Below, in pieces: positions 1 to 4,799 of a stretch of 10,365 nt of DNA. The stretch spans positions 1 through 10,365 of the forward strand of contig JAEWQZ010000188.1 of assembly GCA_023460255.1 (NCBI GenBank). The letters run 5' to 3'. The translations under genes and the position numbers were made by a program. The notes below the pieces were generated by a model, which did not search any database, had not been told where the DNA came from, and worked only from the letters and a program-made list of their open reading frames with translations. Position 1 is the stretch's first letter, and every line of letters starts with the position of its first letter. This DNA is from Actinomycetes bacterium. Its GTDB lineage: Bacteria; Actinomycetota; Actinomycetes; Actinomycetales; Cellulomonadaceae.

Positions 1-127
1 GCGCGGGGACGTCCGCGGCGGTCATCGCGACGAGGACCGGCCAGTCCGGCACCCACAGCGCCGCTGTGCGCGTGGGGGCAGACCGGCCGGACGGGGCCGT
101 GCGACGGTCCTGCGTCGTGATGGTCAT
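1..127 (-). CDS. imuB: ImuB-type Y-family DNA polymerase homologue, N-terminal fragment (cut by window edge)
   Basis: Only the first 42 codons are present. The reading frame starts at the ATG whose complement lies at 125-127 and runs off the left end. The translated start is a short polar leader followed by TAALWVPDWPVLVAM around residues 21-35. An opening of the form 'aa-LWvPdWPv' is characteristic of actinobacterial ImuB-like Y-family polymerases. In these cassettes ImuB is catalytically inactive and acts as a clamp-binding hub for ImuA' and the error-prone polymerase DnaE2 during SOS mutagenesis; that role is family knowledge, since the active-site region is outside the window. The ATG overlaps the stop of the upstream gene by 4 nt (ATGA), implying translational coupling. 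The gene is therefore in the same SOS-controlled transcript. It could in principle be another Y-family polymerase, but the neighbour and the N-terminal motif make ImuB much the best reading. Confidence 0.82.
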   Translation of the reverse strand, partial: MTITTQDRRTAPSGRSAPTRTAALWVPDWPVLVAMTAADVPA

Positions 128-1035
128 CCCGCTCGCCTGCCCGCCCAGGGGCCGCGGACGTCGGCACCGCGCCCGGCCGGACCGGGCACCGGCCGGAGGG
201 TGGTCGACACCTCGGGCGCCTCGTCCTGCGGGGGCACGACCACCTCGGTCGACCAGCCGCGAGCCGCCGCTCCCCGGCCGCTGCCACGCACCGTCAGCCG
301 ACGGGTGCGCAGTCGGCCCTCACCACGACCGAGGCCCTCCCACCGCGCCACCTCGGCGGTGAGGGCGACGTGCGCACCAGGCCATGGCGTCGTCGAGACC
401 AGGACTGCACCGCGCTCACGCACCCGCGCGGAGAGCCGGCGCCGGTCGGTGTCGGTGAGCGCGACGTCACCGACCACCACCACGTCCACGCCGTCGACCA
501 GCGCCGCCAGGACCGTCGGGCCGTCCGGCCCGGGGGCGGGCACGAGCACGACCCTGGCGAGGTCCAGCCCCAGCTGGTGTGCGGCGAGCACCCCCACGCG
601 CGGCAGCCCGACGAGCCCCGTCCAGCTGCCCGCGCGCGACGCCTCGGCGAGCAGGGCCAGGACCAGCGACGTCGACCCGCCGACGACGAGCGTCGCGCCC
701 CGGTCCAGCGCACCGCTGGGGAGCAGCCCGGCCAGCGAGGGGTGCACGGGAAGCACCCGGGCGCCCGACCCGGGGTCGAGCGGCACGTGCTCGGGCGGCA
801 GGTCGAGCGCAGTCCGTGCGGCGGGGTGCGGGGTGGGCCCGGCTGTCCCGATCCCCAGGTCGCCCCCCTCGGCGAGGTCCACCAGGTCCACCCGGCCCGG
901 CACCGACACCGGCGGGCGCCGGGTCCAGGTGGCCGTCCCCGTGCGACGTTCGGCCCTGGTCAGCACAGCGCGGGCGAACGCCGCGCGCTCGGCGGGCGAC
1001 ACCACCCGCGCGACCCCGACCTCCGCCGTGCTCAT
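124..1035 (-). CDS. imuA': ImuA'-type RecA-like accessory protein of the SOS mutagenesis cassette
   Basis: This 303-residue protein has a RecA-like alpha/beta core but little catalytic signature. The segment GATLVVGGSTSLVLALLAEA (residues 113-132) sits where RecA has its P-loop, yet GGSTS lacks the Walker lysine. A Walker B-like hydrophobic strand ends at DVVVVGD (184-190). The C-terminal part is basic, then low-complexity Pro/Gly/Arg. ImuA' supports ImuB and DnaE2 in damage-induced mutagenesis and translesion synthesis. The identification rests on size, fold pattern, the overlapping downstream ImuB start (4 nt, ATGA) and a perfect SOS box 19 nt upstream. The ATG start (complement of 1033-1035) is preceded by GGGAGGG (1039-1045), a good ribosome site though closely spaced. 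The family is divergent and often annotated hypothetical, so the product name depends mostly on context. The partner polymerase dnaE2 should lie left of the window or elsewhere in the genome. Confidence 0.82.
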   Translation of the reverse strand: MSTAEVGVARVVSPAERAAFARAVLTRAERRTGTATWTRRPPVSVPGRVDLVDLAEGGDLGIGTAGPTPHPAARTALDLPPEHVPLDPGSGARVLPVHPSLAGLLPSGALDRGATLVVGGSTSLVLALLAEASRAGSWTGLVGLPRVGVLAAHQLGLDLARVVLVPAPGPDGPTVLAALVDGVDVVVVGDVALTDTDRRRLSARVRERGAVLVSTTPWPGAHVALTAEVARWEGLGRGEGRLRTRRLTVRGSGRGAAARGWSTEVVVPPQDEAPEVSTTLRPVPGPAGRGADVRGPWAGRRAG

Positions 1036-1053
1036 CGACCCTCCCGACCGTGA

Positions 1054-1069
1054 TCGAACATCTGTTCGA
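1054..1069. promoter_or_regulatory. SOS box (LexA-binding palindrome) controlling imuA'-imuB
   Basis: TCGAACATCTGTTCGA has perfect 6-bp arms (TCGAAC/GTTCGA) around a 4-nt centre. It matches the LexA site of Gram-positive and actinobacterial genomes. It ends 18 bp before the imuA' start codon, where bound LexA would block transcription initiation or early elongation. Its position in the divergent spacer makes imuA' the likely target; the arsR gene begins 130 bp away on the other side. Confidence 0.93.
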
Positions 1070-1074
1070 GTATC
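1069..1074 (-). promoter_or_regulatory. Candidate -10 element of the imuA' promoter
   Basis: On the minus strand the sequence reads TGAGATACT, an extended -10 (TG-n-GATACT) directly abutting the SOS box. Initiation about 7 nt downstream would fall inside the LexA site, which would explain repression. A perfect TTGACA lies further upstream (1100-1105) but is 25 nt away, too far for a normal spacer. With a 17-nt spacer it would pair with the weaker TTCACT at 1077-1082. Which pair is used cannot be decided by reading. Confidence 0.45.
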
Positions 1075-1150
1075 TCAGTGAACGCCGACACGCGGGGGGT
1101 GTCAACTCGCGCACGCCCAGCCTGTGGGCGCCGCCCCTGGGTCGAGCTCG

Positions 1151-1175
1151 ATTGATGACATGATGTAAACCATCA
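1151..1175. promoter_or_regulatory. Candidate operator/promoter patch of the arsR-sulP operon
   Basis: This AT-rich patch in a GC-rich spacer lies 24 bp before the arsR start. It contains the inverted repeat TGATG-TAAAC-CATCA (1161-1175) and an extra direct copy of TGATG at 1153-1157, so the TGATG half-site occurs at an 8-bp interval. ArsR-family dimers usually bind imperfect inverted repeats close to their own promoter, so an autoregulatory operator is plausible. No convincing -35/-10 pair was found. Confidence 0.4.
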
Positions 1176-1198
1176 GGCCGTCGACACCCGGAGCACCC

Positions 1199-1558
1199 GT
1201 GCCCTTCTCATCAGTCCCGCCCGAGGCACCGATCCACGAAGTCAAGGCCCAGCTCTTCAAGGCGCTCGGTCACCCCGTCCGCGTGCGCGTCCTGGAGGTC
1301 CTCGCCGACGGCGAGGCGCCGGTCGCCGAACTGCTCGCCGACACCGGCCTGGAACCGTCGCACCTGTCGCTGCACCTCGGCGTCCTGCGCCGCGGCGGGC
1401 TCGTCGTGGCGCGGCGGGAGGGGAACGCCGTGCACTACCGGCTCGCGCACCCCAGCGTGATCGACCTGCTCACAGCCGCCCGTTCCTTCCTCGTCGACTC
1501 GCTCACGCGGACCCGCTCGGCGCTCACCGACCTGGAGCAGCAGGGCGTGGACGCCTGA
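1199..1558 (+). CDS. ArsR/SmtB-family winged-helix transcriptional regulator
   Basis: This 119-residue protein is typical in length for ArsR-type repressors. It has the opening helix 'VKAQLFKALGHPVRVRVLEVLADGE' pattern (residues 15-39), an HTH at about 41-63 with EPSHLSLHLGVLRRGGLV, a wing with ARREGNAVHYRL (71-82), and a C-terminal dimer helix. The GTG start at 1199 is preceded by GGAG (1190-1193), 5 nt away. The protein contains no cysteine, so the classical As/Cd/Zn thiolate sites and the paired-cysteine persulfide sensing of BigR/SqrR-type members are absent. A histidine- or carboxylate-based site, or a non-metal ligand, remains possible. Its TGA stop shares one base with the ATG of the SulP transporter, so the two are co-transcribed and coupled. 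I infer that it represses this operon in response to a signal linked to anion or sulfur status; the effector is unknown. Confidence 0.9.
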   Translation: MPFSSVPPEAPIHEVKAQLFKALGHPVRVRVLEVLADGEAPVAELLADTGLEPSHLSLHLGVLRRGGLVVARREGNAVHYRLAHPSVIDLLTAARSFLVDSLTRTRSALTDLEQQGVDA

Positions 1559-3300
1559 TGAGCGGACCGGCCGATGCCACGGACCTCGTGACCTCGCCGG
1601 ACGAGGTGCCGGCGAGCCCCGGCACCCCGCCCGTCACCGACGCCGCGCCCACGACCTCGCCCACCGCCGAGTGGCGCAGAGCCCTGGCCACCGTCCGGCG
1701 GCACGCCCTGCCCCGGCGCACCGACTACGCGGGCCTGCGGCAGGGCTGGCGCGCGGACCTGCTCGCCGGGACCACCGTCGCCGTCGTCGCACTGCCCCTC
1801 GCCCTCGGCTTCGGGGTCACCTCGGGCGTGGGCGCGGCAGCGGGCCTGGTCACCGCCGTCGTGGCGGGGCTCGTCACCGCCCTGCTGGGCGGATCGAACC
1901 TGCAGGTGAGCGGCCCGACGGGGGCGATGGTCGTCGTGCTGGTGCCGATCGTGGCGCGGCACGGTGCGCAGGCCGTCCCCGTCGTCGCCATCATGGCCGG
2001 CGGGCTCGTGCTCCTCGGCGGCCTGGTCGGCCTGGGCCGCCTCATCTCCTACGTGCCGTGGCCCGTCGTCGAAGGCTTCACGATGGGGATCGGCGTCGTC
2101 ATCGCCGCCCAGCAGGTGCCGCTCGCGCTGGACGCGCCGAAGGCCCCCGGTGAGAACGCCCTCCTGGTCGGGCTGCGGACCGCCGCCGACGCGGACTGGG
2201 CGCACGCCGCGCCCGCCCTGGCGGTCGTCGGGGGCGTCATCGCCCTCATGCTGCTGGTCCCCCGCCTGCACCGCACCCTGCCCGTCTCGCTCCTGGCCAT
2301 CGTCGCGGCCACCCTGGTGGCCGAGGTCACCCACCTCGACGTCACCCGCATCGGTCCGCTCCCGAGCTCCTTGCCCGTGCCGAGCCTGCCGACCCTCACC
2401 CCGGAGGCCACCGGGGCACTCGTGTCCGCCGCCATGGCGATCGCCGCGCTCGCCGCGCTGGAGAGCCTGCTGGCGGCCCGAGTCGCCGACGGCCTCGCCG
2501 ACGACCTGCCGCCGACCGACCCCAACCGGGAGCTCGTGGGGCAGGGCCTCGGCACGATCGCGGCCGGGATGTTCGGCGGCATGCCGTCGACGGGCGCCCT
2601 GGCCCGCACGGCCGTCAACGTGCGCGCGGGGGCGCGGACCCGGGTCGCGGCAGTCGTCCACGCCCTCGTCCTCGCGCTCGTCGTGTACGCGGCCGGGCCG
2701 CTCGTCGCCCGCATCCCGCTCACGGCGCTCGCGGGCGTCCTGCTCGTCACCGCCGCCCGGATGGTCGACCTCGCCAGCGCACGGATCATCGTGCGGTCGG
2801 GCCGGTCCGGCGCGTCCGTGTGGGCCCTCACCCTCGCGACGACCCTGGTCTTCGACCTCGTCGTCGCCGTCGAGGTGGGCGTCGCCCTGGCGATGGTGCT
2901 GGCGCTACGCGCCATGGCCCGCACGAGCGGGCTGCACCGGGAACGGCTCGAGGTACCCGAGCTGACCAGCGACGCCGAGCAGGCTCTGCTGCGCGAGTAC
3001 ATCGCCGTCTACCGGATCGATGGGGCGCTCTTCTTTGCCGACGTGCGGGTGGTCATCCTGCGGCTGTCGGGCGTGCGCGTGCTGGACACCAGCGGCGCCT
3101 GGGCGCTCGCTCAGATCGTCGGCGACCTGCGCCGCCGCGGCATCGTCGTCGTCCTCAAGGGGCTGCGCCCGGAGCACCGTCGGCTCGCCGCCGCCGTCGG
3201 CGTCGTCGACGTCCCGCGCGGCTGCGCCACGTTCGCCACGCTGCCCGAGGCCGTCGAGCACGCCCGCTCCCGCGTGCACCACCCGTCGGAACCGCGATGA
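1558..3300 (+). CDS. SulP (SLC26-like) inorganic anion transporter with C-terminal STAS domain
   Basis: This 580-residue membrane protein has a disordered Ala/Pro/Thr-rich N-terminus of about 50 residues, then roughly a dozen hydrophobic segments (about 68-450). The SulP hallmark GSNLQVSGPTGAM begins at residue 112. A second hallmark, ISYVPWPVVEGFTMGIGV, follows, and then the inner-half motif around GGMPSTGALARTAVN. A STAS domain follows from about 484 (YRIDGALFF) through VLDTSGA (508-514). The family imports sulfate, bicarbonate or other anions, usually with Na+ or H+; which substrate applies cannot be read from sequence. The ATG overlaps the arsR stop by one base and lacks a strong ribosome site of its own, which fits translational coupling. 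An oddity: between FFA (492-494) and DVRVVILRL (495-503), family members normally carry about 13 more residues (a helix of the 'aHxFLLEL' type). The STAS domain therefore seems to have an in-frame internal deletion. Confidence 0.93.
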   Translation: MSGPADATDLVTSPDEVPASPGTPPVTDAAPTTSPTAEWRRALATVRRHALPRRTDYAGLRQGWRADLLAGTTVAVVALPLALGFGVTSGVGAAAGLVTAVVAGLVTALLGGSNLQVSGPTGAMVVVLVPIVARHGAQAVPVVAIMAGGLVLLGGLVGLGRLISYVPWPVVEGFTMGIGVVIAAQQVPLALDAPKAPGENALLVGLRTAADADWAHAAPALAVVGGVIALMLLVPRLHRTLPVSLLAIVAATLVAEVTHLDVTRIGPLPSSLPVPSLPTLTPEATGALVSAAMAIAALAALESLLAARVADGLADDLPPTDPNRELVGQGLGTIAAGMFGGMPSTGALARTAVNVRAGARTRVAAVVHALVLALVVYAAGPLVARIPLTALAGVLLVTAARMVDLASARIIVRSGRSGASVWALTLATTLVFDLVVAVEVGVALAMVLALRAMARTSGLHRERLEVPELTSDAEQALLREYIAVYRIDGALFFADVRVVILRLSGVRVLDTSGAWALAQIVGDLRRRGIVVVLKGLRPEHRRLAAAVGVVDVPRGCATFATLPEAVEHARSRVHHPSEPR

Positions 3301-3319
3301 TGGTGCCGTAGCCGATCTC

Positions 3320-3325
3320 AGGAGG
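3320..3325 (+). promoter_or_regulatory. Strong Shine-Dalgarno site for the PEBP-like gene
   Basis: AGGAGG lies 4 nt before the GTG at 3330. It is the most canonical ribosome site in the window and fixes this start. It also shows that the gene has independent initiation although it follows SulP by only 29 nt. Confidence 0.8.
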
Positions 3326-3329
3326 AACC

Positions 3330-3860
3330 GTGGACCTGGACCGCCCCGTCCCACCCGACCCGTACTCGCAGCTCCCCCAGGTGCCGTCCTTCACCCTCAC
3401 GAGCGACGACCTCACCGACGGGACACCGATGCCCGCGGTGCACACGGCAGCGGGCGGCAACGTGTCCCCGCACCTCGCGTGGTCGGGCTTCCCGTCGGGC
3501 ACCGCGGGCTTCGTGGTCTCGTGCTTCGACCCCGACGCGCCGACCCCGGCGGGCTTCTGGCACTGGACGGTGGCCACCCTGCCCGCGACCGTCACCTCGC
3601 TCCCCCGCGGCGCCGGGGCGGCGGACGGCGCGCTGCTGCCGCCGGGAGTCGTCCAGACCCGTCACGACGGCGGCGGCACGGGGTACCTCGGCGCGGCCCC
3701 GCCGCGCGGGGACCGCGCGCACCGCTACGTGTTCGCCGTGCACGCGCTCGACGTGGACCACCTGGACGTGACCCCGGGCACGACGCCGACCGCTGTCGCC
3801 TTCCAGACGCTGTTCCACACGCTGGCGCGCGCCGAGCTCACCGTGACGTTCCAGCACTGA
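3330..3860 (+). CDS. YbhB/YbcL-type phosphatidylethanolamine-binding protein (PEBP) family member
   Basis: This 176-residue protein has no signal peptide and is predicted cytoplasmic. It carries the two PEBP signatures. The first is FDPDAPTPAGFWHW (residues 66-79), matching the DPDxP anion-pocket motif followed by a histidine/tryptophan block. The second is RAHRYVFAVHAL (about 129-140), matching the HRY segment. The GNVSPHLAW element near residues 43-51 is also typical of YbhB members. PEBP proteins bind phosphate-like or lipid headgroup ligands in a small pocket; the cellular role of bacterial members is mostly unresolved. The usual GPxPP element reads GAAPP here. The gene follows SulP by 29 nt on the same strand with its own strong ribosome site, so it may share the arsR-sulP transcript. 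A functional link to anion transport is not established. It ends just before a hairpin between convergent genes. Confidence 0.9.
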   Translation: MDLDRPVPPDPYSQLPQVPSFTLTSDDLTDGTPMPAVHTAAGGNVSPHLAWSGFPSGTAGFVVSCFDPDAPTPAGFWHWTVATLPATVTSLPRGAGAADGALLPPGVVQTRHDGGGTGYLGAAPPRGDRAHRYVFAVHALDVDHLDVTPGTTPTAVAFQTLFHTLARAELTVTFQH

Positions 3861-3864
3861 CGTC

Positions 3865-3894
3865 GGCGACGCCGGGTCTCACGCCCGCGTCGCC
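3865..3894. terminator. Bidirectional terminator-like hairpin between convergent genes
   Basis: Arms GGCGACGC (3865-3872) and GCGTCGCC (3887-3894) are perfectly complementary. After one bulged C (3873), GGG (3874-3876) pairs with CCC (3884-3886), leaving a 7-nt loop. The 11-bp GC stem lies 4 nt past the PEBP stop and spans the methyltransferase stop codon, so it could act on both transcripts. There is no U-tract, as is common for high-GC actinobacterial terminators. Confidence 0.55.
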
Positions 3895-4712
3895 CAGAAC
3901 GCGACGGCCGACGCGGCGGCGACGTTGAGCGAGTCGACGCCGCCCGCCATCGGGATGCGCACGACCACGTCCGCGGCCGCCACGGCGCTCCGGCTCAGGC
4001 CGTCGCCCTCGGTACCGAGCACCAGGGCGAGCCGCTCCGGCGCCGCGGCCGCGAGGTCGTCCAGCGACACGGCGTCGTCGGCCAGGGCGAGGGCCGCGAC
4101 GGTGAACCCGGCCGCGCGCAGCAGGTCCAGACCGCCGGGCCACGGCTCCAGCCGCGTCCACGGCACCTGGAACACCGTGCCCATGGACACCCGGACGCTG
4201 CGCCGGTACAGCGGGTCGGCGCACTCGGGCGAGACCAGCACCACGTCGACCCCGAGCGCCGCCGCCGACCGGAACACCGCCCCGACGTTGGTGTGGTCGA
4301 CGACGCCCTCGAGCACTGCCACGCGCCGCGCCCCCGCCCCGCCGCGCGCCGCGGCCAGCAGCTCGCCGACGCGCGGCAGCTCCGGCCGGTGCATCACCGC
4401 CAGCGCCCCGCGATGCAGGTGGAAGCCGGTGATCGTCTCGACGACCTCCGCCGGGCCCACGTACACCGGCACGCCGGAGAACCGCGCCTCGACGTCGGCC
4501 AGCACGTCCGCGAGCTCCGGCAGCCAGCGCTCGGTCATGAGGAAGGACCGCGGCCGGTGCCCGGCGGCCAGGGCGCGCCGGATCACCTTCGTCGACTCGG
4601 CCATGTACAGGCCCCGCTCCGGCTCCAACCGGCGACGCAGGGCGACGTCCGTCAACCGCGTGTAGTCGGCCAGGCGGTCGTCGTCGGGATCGGTGAGGCG
4701 GATGATCGGCAC
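3879..4712 (-). CDS. SpoU/TrmH-family (SPOUT) RNA 2'-O-ribose methyltransferase
   Basis: This protein has 277 residues from the GTG at 4710-4712. It transfers a methyl group from S-adenosylmethionine to a ribose 2'-OH in rRNA or tRNA in the cytoplasm. The three SpoU motifs are present: HTNVGAVFR around N142-R148 (the conserved Asn and catalytic Arg), VLGTEGDGLS with E235, and IPMAGGVDSLNVAAASAV with S261-L262-N263. The knotted SPOUT core therefore lies at about 125-277. The N-terminal 110 residues form the substrate-binding extension. The chosen start gives the family-typical opening MPIIRLTDPDDDRLADY. In-frame GTG codons at 4730 and 4736 would add 6 or 8 residues and cannot be excluded, since none has a clear ribosome site. 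The exact RNA target cannot be assigned; TsnR-like resistance methylases belong to the same superfamily, but nothing here points to resistance. It lies 87 nt downstream of the ABC genes on the same strand, separated from them by a palindrome. Confidence 0.9.
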   Translation of the reverse strand: MPIIRLTDPDDDRLADYTRLTDVALRRRLEPERGLYMAESTKVIRRALAAGHRPRSFLMTERWLPELADVLADVEARFSGVPVYVGPAEVVETITGFHLHRGALAVMHRPELPRVGELLAAARGGAGARRVAVLEGVVDHTNVGAVFRSAAALGVDVVLVSPECADPLYRRSVRVSMGTVFQVPWTRLEPWPGGLDLLRAAGFTVAALALADDAVSLDDLAAAAPERLALVLGTEGDGLSRSAVAAADVVVRIPMAGGVDSLNVAAASAVAFWATRA

Positions 4713-4752
4713 GCGCCGATTCTCGACCACCCGCACCCGACCCCGACCCCGC

Positions 4753-4782
4753 CCCGCCGAGCTCGAGCTCGCGGGAGGCGGG
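4753..4782. terminator. GC-rich palindrome/hairpin between ABC operon and methyltransferase
   Basis: CGAGCTCGAGCTCG (4758-4771) is a perfect 14-bp palindrome made of two tandem GAGCTC units. CCCGC (4753-4757) and GCGGG (4771-4775) extend the stem around it with one bulged C. The alternative pairing CCCGCC/GGCGGG (4753-4758 with 4777-4782) also exists. It lies 18-47 nt past the stop of the second ABC gene, so it may terminate or attenuate that operon before the methyltransferase. No U-tract is present. Confidence 0.4.
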
Positions 4783-4799
4783 CCGGCCGGGTCGTGGGG

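Noticed and set aside
1435..2661. A 408-codon minus-strand frame opposite the SulP gene
   Set aside because: It is antisense to the SulP membrane domain and its translation is Gly/Asp/Arg-rich low complexity. Such frames arise from G/C third-position bias.
3330..3860. A secreted or lipoprotein PEBP
   Set aside because: No N-terminal hydrophobic signal or lipobox is present in the protein from the well-supported GTG start.
3879..4712. A thiostrepton-type resistance methyltransferase (TsnR)
   Set aside because: The motifs are those of the general SpoU family and there is no antibiotic gene context, so only the family-level call is supported.
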